A stretch of DNA of 64,000 nucleotides. It comes from Lophius americanus (taxonomy: Eukaryota > Chordata > Actinopteri > Lophiiformes > Lophiidae). The position numbers and the translations under genes are program-made. The notes under the pieces are model-generated. The model did no database searches. It saw nothing but the letters and a program-made list of their open reading frames with translations, and had not been told where the DNA came from. This document shows positions 36,860-49,162 of this stretch, piece by piece. Location: positions 2,223,501 to 2,287,500 of the forward strand of contig JBBDHG010000134.1 in NCBI GenBank assembly GCA_037951165.1. Reading direction: 5' to 3'. Each line of letters begins with the position of its first letter. The stretch's first letter is position 1.

Positions 36860-38090
36860 CTAGTTCTTGTGCCTCTTTGATGTAATGATGTGGCTTTAAA
36901 TACTTCGATGATGTAATGGTGAAGCTCAAGTATCTGTGTGATGTAATAGTCTGGTTCTACTGCTTCGGTGACATAATGCTGTGGCTTTTGTGCCTCTGAG
37001 GCATAATGATGTGACTCTAGTGGTACAGTGACCCAATGATGGGGCTCTGGTGGTACAGTGACCTTATGATGGGGCTCTAGTGCCTCTGAGGCATAATGAC
37101 GTGACTCTAGTGGTACAGTGACCTAATAACGTAACTTAAGTGCCTCTCTGATATAATGACAGGACTCCAGTGACTCTATGACATAATGACAGGACTCCAG
37201 TGACTCTTTGACGTATTGACGGGACTCTTGTGTGCCTGTGATATGACAATACTCCAGTGCCTCTCTGACATAATGACAGGACTCCAGAATCTCTCCGACA
37301 GAATGACAGGACTCCAGTGACTCTATCACATAATGACAGGACTCCAGTGACTCTATGACATAATGACAGGACTCCAGTGACTCTTTGACGTATTGACGGG
37401 ACTCTTGTGTGCCTGTGATATGACAATACTCCAGTGCCTCTCTGACATAATGACAGGACTCCAGTAGTTCTCTGACATAATGACAGGACTCCACTGACTC
37501 TATCACATAATGACAGGACTCTAGTGACTCTATGACATAATGACAGGACTCCAGTGACTCTTTGACGTATTGACGGGACTCTTGTGTGCCTGTGATATGA
37601 CAATACTCCAGTGCCTCTCTGACATAATGACAGGACTCCAGAATCTCTCCGACAGAATGACAGGACTCCAGTGACTCTATCACATAATGACAGGACTCCA
37701 GTGACTCTATGACATAATGACAGGACTCCAGTGACTCTTTGACGTATTGACGGGACTCTTGTGTGCCTGTGATATGACAATACTCCAGTGCCTCTCTGAC
37801 ATAATGACAGGACTCCAGTAGTTCTCTGACATAATGACAGGACTCCACTGACTCTATCACATAATGACAGGACTCTAGTGACACTGTGACATAATGACGG
37901 GACTGTAGTAGTACAGTGACAGGACTCTAGTCGTACATTGACATAATGACGCAACGGTAGTGGTACAGGGACGTATTCACGGGACTTTAGTGACTCTGTG
38001 ACATAATGACAGGACTCTGGTGACCATGTGACATAATGACAGGACTCTAGTGGAACAATGACCTAGTGACATGGCTCCAGTGTCTCCGCG
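36860..38090. repeat. 30-bp minisatellite array 1 with 177/354-bp higher-order core
   Basis: About 40 tandem copies of a 30-bp unit read CTCTAGTG(n)-CTCTGTGACATAATGACA on the plus strand. Between 37202 and about 37880 the block GACTCTTTGACGTATTGACG recurs at 37202, 37379, 37556 and 37733, exactly 177 bp apart. Each 177-bp block holds six units, one of them shortened to 27 bp. Neighbouring blocks alternate between two versions, giving a 354-bp A/B period. Flanking units (36860-37200, 37880-38090) are diverged and look older. Because 30 and 177 are multiples of three, two minus-strand frames stay open for 250-270 codons by chance; they are not genes. Confidence 0.95.
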
Positions 38091-39399
38091 CATCAACTGA
38101 ACTAGTTCGATTACGATCCTTGCTATAAAGATTACAAGATCCGCACATGTTGGTCACTTTTAAAGCTCTACCATTTTCCAGGATCCAGTTCCTACATTTA
38201 GATGTCCAAATTTTTTACAGAGCTGGGCTCCGGTTTGTGACTATTTTAAATGAAAGGGGTGTGCCAAATATCCTCAAATTATATTACATTCCCCTTGGAG
38301 ATCAAAAATCTGATGTCTTCTTTTTGTTATTTTAAGATTGCTGTGTTTCTACTGTTTCTGGTCTCAGATCTCCTCTGAAAAATAGATCATAATCTCAATA
38401 AGACTGCTTTGTTAAATAAAAATGTAATTAGTTAAAATGAGACATTGAAACACGAAAGATGGCAAGACACATAATTGGCAAGTTGCCTGGAGATCCTCCT
38501 CTGAGAAAACGATGTAGTTTAAAACCTATTACCCGAATCTACACCACCTATTCCCGTGAGCCAGGAAACAATGAGATGCATGAGTCTAGATTTGTTGCAT
38601 TAAGGATGCAATGAAAAAAATAGGCATCGTGAATAGTACATCTTTGCGTGGCCTGTATTAACAGTAGCAGTTCACTTAAAAGAGCTGATCACGTTATTTA
38701 GGTTCTTTACAGGATTATCTCCTATCTTTTGCAAAGTTTTTCTATTAAGTCCATTATTCTATTTAAGAAAAATTAGTACTTTTACATTGTAAGAGTCCTT
38801 AGATGATTGAAAGCTGGCAGCCCTTTTTCCTCAGACATTACAACTTTGCCTTCTTTTTACAGCTTTTTTTTGTTGTTGCCCCGAACAGAATAACAGCAGG
38901 ATAATGACATATTGCTGTTGTTGGCATGGTGTACTGTAGAAAGTCAGTCTATTAGATGGGCCCAAATACTTTTTTTGATTACACAAGGCTGTGATGACAA
39001 TTTGAAAACATCCCATGATGTTGACGGACATGTTTTCACTTCACTTTTTCTCGCTTCATCGTGTCTGTAGATATATTAAGTGGCTTCTTTGAAATTGTGA
39101 CAACATTGCCCTGCCCCATTTTGTCTTTTTTGTTTTTTTGTAAGTTCTCTAAAATTGCGAGGAAACGTCAAACAGACATAGCTCTAAGAACTCTTTGCTC
39201 GGTGTCTCCTGTCCTAGTGTCGATCAATGGTTTGAAGAGTTTCCATCTGCGTGCAATCACACAGCTTAAATATTGTGAGATTTGTTTGTGCAATAATTAA
39301 TATTGCACTGTGCAGTCCCAATCCGGATCTGTGCTAAAAGTAACTGTTAATGTAACTGTATCAGTTGCTGCCTCAATTAACCTAAAGATTTTCATTGTT

Positions 39400-39542
39400 A
39401 TAATATTGTCTGTATCTTTATGAGCTGAATGATGCTGTTTTTATTCTTTGTTTTTATAAGTATGCGCTGCTGAGGAGATGCCAGTATTTTTGTCTCACAG
39501 CTGTGTAAAGATGACAAACGTCTTTCTGATTCTGATTCTGTA
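39400..39542 (+). mobile_element. LINE-type 3' tail remnant
   Basis: AAAGATGACAAACGTCTTTC followed by TGATTCTGATTCTG resembles the CAATGACAATAAAG + (TGATTC)n ending of fish LINEs. It is degraded; no upstream coding part was identified. Confidence 0.35.
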
Positions 39543-42063
39543 AGGCTCTGTCTGTATTTGTCCTTAACATTGGGAAAAATAATTGAGCCTTAACACAGCA
39601 GCTTCACCATCGAGAGCGCCTTTTTATGTATGAGCAGCACTGCATAATCAATGAAATAACAACAACAGTCATTTACTTTCCCCTTAATGTGGCGGCTGAC
39701 ATCATCCTCTGCTTAGAGGACAGGGTGCACCCCAATCTTGCTATTTCATACCGATTAAGAGATATTTTCTGTTCATTTTCTACTATGAGGGAACTCTTAA
39801 TTGTTTCCCCCTGCTCTTTAAGCTTTGCTCTAGTGAAAAGTAAGCATGCAACTTCGTCATAAGATATTTCTACCTGTTAATACTGTTAATACAGATTGTT
39901 AATACAGATGCCACCACTACAAACCATGACTCCTAGTTTGTGTTCCAACATTTTAGAGCGTGATAATGTTCCCAAAGGTTTACCAGTCCTGCCTCAAGCA
40001 AGCTGTTTAGAAAAGGGTTGTGATTGACCGTTTAAGCATGCAGACGTTGGAGCCATCCAAACACTCGAGAGAACCAAAACTAAGTTTGGTTCATGAGTAA
40101 ATAGGAAATCCTGCAAATGCTCATTTATAATCACAAGTTTGCAGGGACTCTATTGTAACATGTCGTTTTTAAACACAGAAAACGTTATGTATCAAAGACG
40201 ATTTCGAATGCAATCCATTACATTTGTGGCAGGACAGTAGCCCCATAATTGCTGTCTTTGGGGTACCAGAAGAACAACTTACTGTCTCCAGGCCAACGCC
40301 ATAACCCCAATAATGGTTTTTTTTTTAATGGCTTAATTGATCCTATACAGGTAGATAGATAAATACTTTTTGGATCCCGAGGAAAAGTCTAAGACATTTC
40401 TTTTGTCATTATGAAAGCATGAATGCTTGAAAGAGTATTATGTAGCAAAAGCTCTGACCTTTGCTTCAGCTAATGGGCAAGAATTTGTGGCATTGCTCTA
40501 TGCATAAATAATGAGTTTCTTGTGAACTTGTTGAGTCCAATGTCACTCCAATAAAACACCTCTGGGATGAGCAGGAACTCCAACTGTCAGCTCTCCACCC
40601 ACCACCGGAACTCAACCACACTGCTGTTGGGGCTGAATGGGAGCAGATCTCTGAAGCAGGGCTCCATCATTTTGTTGAAATCCCTCCCCAGAAGAGTGTA
40701 CAGTATTATAGTAACAACAATGTCACAACAATGTCACGCTGTTATTTACTGAAACACGTAATTGGCTTTGCCAGTGCTTCAAAATGAGCTTGAGGTCTGC
40801 CTTTTTTCTGTCTTTGTTGTTTTTATTACAGCACTGCTTGGATTTGGTTGATGCTTGAACAAGTGGCTGTATCATCACAGCCATGGAAACAGTAATCTGG
40901 CTTTATCTCTTCATGTTTAGTTTGCCTCTGTTCTCCCATGTCAACTGTCTCCCATAATTACACGGGGCTTTGTAGAGTTTCAGAAGTCTTTGATCGCTCT
41001 CTTAAGAGAACTCTCATTATGCTGTACAAAAAGATTTTACTTTACTTTAGATCGTGGCAGTAAGCTCATTAAACATTGTAGATATTCTGTCGGATTTAAA
41101 TCTCCTGTCGATCTGTGTGCTTCAGTGTGTGAGAAAGCTCTGATGCACACATGCTCTCAGGGTGTGACGTGAGGGTATGTACAGCCATGTGATTGACTGA
41201 ATAGGTCAGCGGTGAGGGATAACCGCGGCACATTGCGTTAGGCCGACACCAAACACAGCAAATCCTTTGTCAGTTAATGGTAGCTTAATGCTTTGAGATG
41301 GGATGGCACTGGAAATCACAGGATTTCCTAGTAATTGTTGCTCAGTCATCACGGACCACTGCGCTGTTGCCATGCACCATTTCGAATGAAAGTTGAATGA
41401 ATGAAAGTTTAATAGTAGGGGACAGGCAACTTGCTTCACCGTGTCATATTTAAATTATAGTTACATCCAGATCCAGGATAACTGAATTTTTAACACCATT
41501 TAGAAAATATATAAAAGATATATAAAACATATAGTACAATACAGCACTACGCTGTTAGGATCCCCTTTTACACTGCCTTTGGATGGAAGAACTGGTGCGC
41601 TTTTATCCCTCCTTCCATTCTGTATAAACGCAGTGGAGGTGTAACGGACGGTCTGTCGTTATCCTCTTCTAAGACGCTAGTCAGTAGAGTCACATCTCCG
41701 ACAACAACAAACATTTGTAAAAGGATCTGCCGAAGCATGATGGAACAGGTGTGACATTTTAATCTATTTATAAAACACCCGTATGCTAGACATCATACTT
41801 CAAGCTAGCGCCACTCTGCAGATGGAGTTGGAATGCCACCTTTGCTCCCAGAAGTAAGACTTGTTAAAACGACACACCTGCATGTTGTTCCTTCATTGTT
41901 GTACGGCGGATGATCTCACCTTCAGCTCAGAAGAAAAGTAGCTCCCAGTTCCTCAGTTTGAAAACATTTTCCGTTGATTTTCTTTTCTTTGCGTTAACTG
42001 CTAACTGCTACTAGCTGCTTTTGAGACTTGGGTTGTGACCTGCACATATAATACATCATCAAT

Positions 42064-42410
42064 GCCGCAGCTGTAGCTCAGTAGGTTGTGTGGTCGTCCC
42101 GCAATGGGACTCCCAGCCCTGGCAGTCCCACAAGTCTTGGGTCCTAGGCCCCGTTACATCTCCATTGCGTTAATACACAACAGAGGAGTGGAATAAAGGT
42201 GTACCATATCCGCCTTGAAAAGCCTTTGAAAAATGGAATAATGTGAGTGAACGCGTGCTTGTGTTTGATTTGTTAGTTGCAACTAACAAACAACTAAAAA
42301 AAGGACTGTACTCACAGCACCTTGGAAAGGCACTTTGGAAAGGTGTTGTGAGTTTACTGATACAACTAGTGTAAAAGTCGGCGTAGCGCCTTGTGCAATG
42401 TAAATACATA
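42064..42410 (+). mobile_element. Old tRNA-type SINE remnant
   Basis: GCAGCTGTAGCTCAGTAGGT is A-box-like. A diverged body follows, and then TGTAAAAGTCGGCGTAGCGC and CAATGTAAATACATA, similar to the common fish SINE end ending GTAAAGCGC then ATATAAATGCA. The B box is lost. Confidence 0.4.
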
Positions 42411-45400
42411 CTCTGTATCAAAGTCATGGTTCGATAAATTTGTAATCTGAAAAATAATAGCTTGGAAAATACACAACACTCAGGAATATCTACCAGACTC
42501 AGCATTCTTAAAAATCCATTTGTGCATTACACATATTTCTACATTTGTATTAAGGATACATTAATATTATATTGCTTCCTGCTGTGCACTTGAAACTCAC
42601 TCAACATAAAATGTGTGTAAGAGAAAGACTGCGGGAGATGCTCCAGTCACACTACAAGACTTATTACAGGCTTGTAATTGCCTCAAGCTGAGCCTTCCTT
42701 GTCTTAGTGGTGTGCCCGGTACATGTAATGCATTCCTCCCCTGTTGTGTATGATGCTAGAACCTACTATCATGAAGAAGCTCTGTATGCTGAGGTAGCTA
42801 GTCTGCGGACATGATACCCTTATTATTTTTTACACTCTCCCTCCTCTTTGAAATTTACGTCTTTGTTATTTACTTTCGTCCGATCGTTAGTTGGCTACTC
42901 CTGCACCCATATGAGTTCCTGGGCTCTTGAATTCACTGGAAGTCTATAATCCATACGTCAGAGAGCCCACAAGCGAGATGGAGATCAGACGTCAGCAAAG
43001 GATGCTCGCCGCAGAGATTTCCTCCTCTAATCATAATGCATCAGATCACTCTCTCCTTTCATCACCTCTTCATCTATCTTCAGAAAATAATACCTCTCTT
43101 TTATTCCACTCGTCTTTTAGCTCTCCTCCTCTCTTTGTTGCCGTCTCTCTGTGCGTCATTCCGTCTGGATTTTTCCTTCTCTGGCTTTTAGACGCGCTGA
43201 GGATTCATAGCTGATTTTATAAGCTGGTAAATAGAGAAGTCGTCCGCTGCTCTTACGTTCCTCCTGGTCATCCTTAACAAAATAAACGCACATAACCACA
43301 CTCAGAAAAAACAGGTGTGGGGAGAAAGGAGTTTCACCTTGTTTGGATGGAACAGAGGTGAGTTAAATGTACAGAGATGGTGATGAAGAGAGAATGTGAA
43401 GAATAGGCCCGGAAGGGAGAGGCTGTGAAAGTCATCTTGTTCTGTCGATAAGATTTAACATTTTGCCAGCTCAACTGAAACCTGTGAAAGTCCCATATGG
43501 CACTGCAGGAGCGTGTGTCAAGCTACCGGACAAAAAATATTTTGCAAAGGCGTTCTGCTGGACCTCAGTTTCAATACTTTACACATCAGGCTTTTACCTA
43601 GAACTCCCTCCCCACTGGATTCACCATCACTTAAAGTTTGAGCATGTTAAAGGAACTATCTGCAATTTCTCATAAATGAGCTTGGGGCAAATAGTGATAC
43701 TAGTAATATTAGGCATGTGGATTTATGGTTATGGCCATAGCAGATAGCTATGATAGGATAGGAGAATGTAATGTTGAGCACCTGCCAATGGGGGAATTTA
43801 GGATCACCTTCGTCTGTCTCTATCCACATTGCATCAAAATCTACTGAACAGAATTCTGGGGTCGGTGTTTCTGATGTGCTGTTTTACTACCGCTGGTAAA
43901 CTGGAGAAGGGTACGTCTGAAAGCTGTTACATTTAGACTGTTGTTTGTAAGCTTCATCAATCCCCAGTTGATTGGTTTCACCTGCTGCTGCAGATGTCTG
44001 TCGATGTTCGGCGAACTAGGAGGGGTGGCGGGTTCAGAGATGATTTTTTAAGATTTGTGGTGTTGGCATATTGGACCGCTACCAGTTTGCCGCTAACTTG
44101 ACAAATCGCCTCCTCGAAGTCAATGGGTTGTACTCTTTCATTTAATTTAATACCCAAATGTGTTCATATGCAGTGCTGCTGTCTTTGTCTTGGGGACTAA
44201 ATGATGCTCGATATTCATGTCAATAGATTTAAATACTTGTCAAAACTTTGCCTAAAGAATTTAACTTTCATTGCTCATTTAAGCGCCAATCAATCATTGA
44301 AAGGTGGAGAACAGCAAGAAAATAATGATTGAATTATTGTTATGGAGTTTATGGTTCATCCAGTATTTTCAAAAGCATGGATTGAAGGGAAGTAAACCAT
44401 CATTCAAAAAATTATCTGGATTATCTAGAATAATTCTATCCCAACTATTATATATACTTATACTGAAACGACGCCTGTGAAGGCCCCTCTTACTAGGATC
44501 TGAGTGGTGGAGTTTGTCAATGGCATTAGATCCATGGCGAACATAAAACAACAGGTTTAATTTATCCAGCTTATTGAACACTTTGTTCGTGTGGAGCATT
44601 TTCACCAGTATTAACAGAGCTGATATTGACCTAAAGAGGTCTGCATTACTAGAATATGCAGTACTGCAGGTCATTGAAGGCAAGGAAATCATGTCAATCT
44701 AAAGTTGAACATTGGTTTTTGGACCATTTTTGTCAATTACACGTAAACTAACTGCTAGATTGTATCGGAATGGGGAATTTTGAGTGGATAATAACTGAAA
44801 AAAGGAGTGGAACCCATGTAATTCCAAATTCTAGAGGTACGATTTCATAGTCAAGGAGTCTTATTATGAGAGTAAAACTATCATGGGAGTGAGGCTTTTT
44901 GGTGACATAATGGGGAAACTGAGCTGCCTTGGCAGCGGTTTGTGCAGTTTAGTAGGAGATTTAATATTTGTCTATTTGACTATTCTTTGGAACAAATAAC
45001 ATGTTAAATCAATACACCTCTGGAAAAAAAGTGTTTTAAGTATATTATAGATAAATGAATAAACAAATGAAGTAATTTTTTTCTAATTTAAAGTGATTCT
45101 AGTAATAAATACAAAATGGCAATATAAAAATAGTTTACTTTTTCCATGTTATCTAAAAAAGAACTACTATCTTTTATTCTTCTGCCTCTGGGTGTTTCCG
45201 AGCCCCAGCTGACGGGACTCCTACTGCAAAGCAGCGGGGAATACATCCTTTACACACGCATACACACCATCACATGCTGACAACAATGCCCAGGTGGGAT
45301 CAGGTGCAAGAACTTGTCTCCATCCAACAGATGTAGGAAGTCACTCACATGCACAGAAGTCGACACACACCATCTCCTATTGACTAACAACAATTCACCT

Positions 45401-46017
45401 GAAGTGTCTGACGTTGCTGCGGCGCTCTGAGGGAAACATGCCACCCTTAATGAATAATCTTATTAGCACATGAAAGGCAACATCTGGCCAGTTCCAAAAG
45501 CAGTCATTCTGTTAGAGGAGAGCAATTTGTTTTCTCGGTGAATAAGTACCTATCCCAGCTAGCAGGGCCACAGCAGGAGAATACCCGCTCCACCTTTTCT
45601 TTGGAAAGCCTCCCGTCTAACTCACTTCCTCTTGTTTGGGGAGGCAAACAAGAATGCTTGGTCCGACTCTTAGCATTCTCCCTGCCTGCTCTCTTGCTTT
45701 AATGTTTGGCTGTAGTTTTGTTCCTTTCCTTTTCATCATCCTAGCTCCTCTGCATTTGGATTCACTGGTCACAGAGATTTGGTTCAATTGCTTTAGAACA
45801 TTCATATCTCATTTACACCAAAACAAACCAAAGTGCAAGTTGCTGCTGGACTTTATAATAATAATGTATACTTTATTTATCACATACAACCATGCACAGT
45901 ACACCATACCAGTTTGGTTTCTCAATGGCTGGAGAGGCACTGTGTCATTATGGTACATAGACACTACCGCCACATTATAACATCGCAAAGGTACTAGAGT
46001 CATGTCCTCGCATCAAA

Positions 46018-46351
46018 TACCCCTTTTCCACCAAAAATAACCGGGTGGTAGTTTGGTGCTGGTGCTAGTGCCAGTGTGTAGTTGGTTCAATTCGCTCACC
46101 TCCTTAGAACCTGTTTGCTGTTCCATTGGCAAGGAGCCAAGTCAGAGCCACGCCATTATAGTCAAGGTATAATGTAATCGGTTCTTGGCTCCTGACCAGC
46201 AAAGACTTGGTGCTTGTCTGGCACCAGTTTTGAGAGCCAGGTGCTGGTGCTTTGGCTGAAAAGCAAAGTCGAAGAGCCCGACTTAGCCCCAGGGCTAAGT
46301 CGGGCTCTGGCTCTGAATTAACCCTGGGGCCACCTTGATGCAAAAGGGATA
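46018..46351. mobile_element. Small terminal-inverted-repeat element (MITE) inserted in array 2
   Basis: The left end TACCCCTTTTCCACCAAAAA and the right end AAAAGGGATA agree as inverted ends over 9 of 10 bases. The start CCCCTTTTCCACCAAAAA and the recurrent GGTGCTGGTGCTAG/GAGCCAGGTGCTGG words resemble a common nonautonomous fish element. There is no transposase frame. Array units resume directly after it, so it is younger than array 2. Confidence 0.65.
46273..46308. repeat. Perfect 36-bp palindrome (17-bp arms, 2-nt centre)
   Basis: AGAGCCCGACTTAGCCC at 46273-46289, then CA, then its exact reverse complement at 46292-46308. It is GC-rich and lies within the MITE, so it would form a stable hairpin in DNA or RNA. 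Confidence 0.95.
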
Positions 46352-48684
46352 ACAGGCACTAGAGACACATTATTGCCTGACAGAGGCATTAGATACACAT
46401 CCCTGCATCACAGAGGCACTAGAGCAACATCCTTGAGTCAAAGTAGCACTAAACCCATCCCATTACTTCACAGAGACGTGTAGAACCACATCTTAGCATC
46501 GCTGAGGCACCAAAGCCATGTCATTACATCATAGAGACACTAGGGCCAAAACTAAAGCTGCATTATTATTATTATGTCAAAGCGAGATTAGAGCCACACA
46601 TAGAACTGTGTCATTGTGCGACAGGGACACTAAACCAGTGCCTTGACTTCCCAGAGACACTGGGGCGATGTCACTACATCATCAAGGCACTAGAGCCACG
46701 GCATGATGTTGTAGAGGCACTGGAATTGTGTCATCATATCACCCAGGTACTAGAGACATGTTCTTACATTACAGAGGCACTAGAGCCACATCATTACATC
46801 ACAAAAGAACTTGAGCTATACAACTTAGTCAAACAGGCACAAGAGCAATGTTATTATCTCACCTGGGCACTAGAGCCATATCACTGCTGCACATGGGCAT
46901 AAGAAACAAAGCCATACATCATAGAGCCATAAGGGCTGTGTCATTACGTCATTATGATATTAGAGCCATGTCATTACATCACAGAGGCACTAGAAGCCCT
47001 TCAATACGTCACAGAGGTACGAGAGCCAATTCCTTACTTCACAGACACACTACAGTCATGTCATTACGTCACAGAGGTACTAGAACCACTGTCATTACTT
47101 CACAGACACACTAGAGTCATATTACGTCACAGGCACATTAGAGTCATGTCATCACGCCACAGGCACAATGGAGTCATCTCATTACGTCACAGAGGTACCA
47201 GAACCACATCATTATGTCACAACCACACTAGAGTCATGTCATTACATCACATTGTACTAGAGTTACAATGTTATGCCATACAGAGCTTATTCTTTAGAGG
47301 TGTAGACCCAAAAAAAATGGTTCCACATTGCATTCCAAAGGAACAAGGAACGTCAGTCTTCCTTTTCCTTCTGTCCAGAGCGTATAGGCTGAAGGGCAGA
47401 GGTTAAAGCATGTCAGCCAGTGATGGATGGATGAGGGCCAACATGTCAGTAATTTGTTGTTGTGACTGTAATCCCTATTCTGTAATTTCATGTAATTGCA
47501 TTTTCATGGCATACATTAGTCCGTGTAACTTTCATGTCACTCTTGCATGTCAGCACCTAGTAGTCTGCAAATTGTAGAAAATAATTCCATATCCTTTGCC
47601 ACCATACTCACATTATTTCTCACAGACAAGCCCTTTCTCTATATCTGTTCCTCCCTCTTTATCTATCTTCATCTTTTTCTCTTAGTCCTCTTCTCCGTGT
47701 CTGCGGAAAGTGAAATAGAGCAGAGGGGAGATGGTATCAGAGAGCTGACGTGAGATAAGGTTGAAGGGGAGACAGAGAGTGATGGCAGGGAGAGTGGGAA
47801 TGATATGCATCCTGGGTGGCAGCTGAAGGACAGTGGAGATTCGAGGCAAACTGTGTTCTCTCTCTGTCTCTCTATTTCTCTCTCTCACTCACTCATCCCT
47901 ACACACACACACATACTGTATATGCTCCAATAATATGTAGGGAGAGGTGACTTAACCCAGGCTATTAATCTAGATTAGTCTTTAGTTTTCGTCCTTAATC
48001 AGAAGCAGCCAACTGTCTGATTCCCGAGTCTCGTTATTTATTTGACTCTGTAATGCAAGCTTTCAAAACACTGATGACTCCATGCACATTTATGCAACAA
48101 TTCAGCAATTTTGATTTTGTTCTTGATCCCATTTTCTTTTCTTTTTTTTGACTTAATGCTCACTCAGACACAAAACTCATAAGAAATGCAGTATCACGAA
48201 AACCCATTCATACGCAAAGCTTTGAATGTGAAACCAGTCCGGTTAAATGTGGATCACGCATCTAAAGTCTAAAACAGAATGAATGACTTTTTCTCCACTT
48301 AACATGTATCCGGTAAACAAACACATATAGCATGTTTCAAGTTTTCTAAGCTGACTGAATGGTCCATTAAACTTGGCTCAAGCCCTTTCCACTCCTGAAA
48401 TCTCCCTCAACCGCTTCATCACAGAGTTATCTGGGCGTTTAATCAATCTGAAATTTACCTCTCCTCGTCTGTCACACATATTTGATATTTGATCGGCGGA
48501 TTGAAGGGGAAAATCTTCAAGGAAAACATTCCCCGTGGCTATTCACAGATTCAGTCCCATAGAGCGAGCAGATCCCATGGATTCCCCCATCCAGAGGTTA
48601 TTTGATCGGACTTTACGTCTTGCGGCAGCAGATCGAGAGGTGAGACAGTAGGATGGGCAAGAATACAGAAGAGCGGCGACTCAC

Positions 48685-49060
48685 CTCAGACTGTGAATTA
48701 CTGATGGAAAGGATGCAGTAGGCTAGATTCCTGTTTTTTCCCACGCATGTCGTATCCTTGCTGGCTTCGAGGTGACCTGGAGGAGGCGGCTATGCCATGG
48801 TAGAAGTTAAGAGGACATTCAGCAGTAGTTGGAGTAGTTGTTGCACATCGGCATCCACTGATCCAGTGGCGTGAGGTCCCTCTAAACCCCAGTCAGTCAA
48901 CACTCCCCTTCTCTTTTCCTCCTCTCCCGCCGCTCTCCTCTGCCTTCACCTTCCTTTCTAAGCACAGCGTCGGCACTCACACACACAAGCATGCACACAC
49001 TCACACACACACAGCGGCTGAACTCCGGACGCCTCAGCGAAAGAGCCCTCGCAGGCTGAA
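48685..49060 (-). other. insyn2a: Candidate insyn2a 5' non-coding exon
   Basis: On the minus strand this segment ends in CTGAG|GTGAGT, a near-perfect splice donor, and lies in a CpG-richer patch upstream of the coding exons. It contains a short upstream frame, ATG at 49066 encoding MRIFSLRGLFR then stop, if transcription starts beyond that point. The 5' boundary given is only an estimate; no TATA box was seen. Other upstream exons are possible anywhere between 30.4 kb and the end of the window. Confidence 0.35.
48978..49013. repeat. (CA)n-rich tract
   Basis: A run of CA repeats interrupted by AGCATG and CT, within the CpG-richer candidate promoter region. Confidence 0.8.
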
Positions 49061-49144
49061 TATCCTCATCGTGCCGCTGCGGGTCTCCTCTATGGGTTTA
49101 TCCTCTCTTCTTCTGCGTATGTGTGCAGCGAAATAGAGATGGAC

Positions 49145-49162
49145 AGAGAGAGAGAGAGAGAG
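49145..49162. repeat. Short (GA)n tract
   Basis: Nine GA units next to the candidate promoter. GA/CT tracts are common near vertebrate promoters but no function is shown. Confidence 0.8.

Larger units (their letters stand above)
45931..47280. repeat. 30-bp minisatellite array 2, inverted relative to array 1
   Basis: About 30 diverged units read CACTAGAGCCATGTCATTAC then RTCACAGAGG on the plus strand, the reverse complement of the array 1 unit (about 24 of 30 positions agree between core units, better with the old edge units of array 1). Several units carry TTACGTCA (about 46946, 47061, 47122, 47183). Units on both sides of 46018-46351 show that a small transposon split the array. Frames 46848-47114 and 46954-47406 are translated repeat. 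Confidence 0.9.
30377..48684 (-). other. insyn2a: Probable insyn2a 5' UTR intron (18.3 kb)
   Basis: The acceptor at 30378-30377 lies 5 nt before the initiator ATG, so at least one upstream non-coding exon must exist. The best donor found on the minus strand is CTGAG|GTGAGT at 48685/48684. The interval would contain an RTE-like LINE fragment (31.92-32.36 kb), a degenerate repeat (33.19-33.50 kb), LINE tails (35.08, 39.40 kb) and the two inverted 30-bp minisatellite arrays. The stretches 30.4-31.9, 32.4-33.2, 33.5-35.0, 35.2-36.8, 38.1-42.0 and 42.4-45.9 kb otherwise show no gene or repeat I can name. The acceptor is secure; the upstream end is inferred. Confidence 0.45.

Noticed and set aside
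37123..37954. Two long overlapping minus-strand frames (253 and 272 residues) with a 10-residue repeat
   Set aside because: They are translations of the 30-bp minisatellite in two frames. Unit and block lengths are multiples of three, so stops are absent by arithmetic. Two frames being open at once argues against selection for a protein.
36860..38090. CRISPR-like regular 30-bp repeats
   Set aside because: The units are contiguous with no unique spacers, and the surrounding DNA is vertebrate; it is a minisatellite.
44369..44692. 107-residue minus-strand frame
   Set aside because: No recognisable domain, no splice-site pattern and no codon signature; it is within the length expected by chance.
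46848..47406. Repetitive plus-strand frames of 88 and 150 residues
   Set aside because: They are translated array 2 repeats, in different frames, with no start context or splice support.
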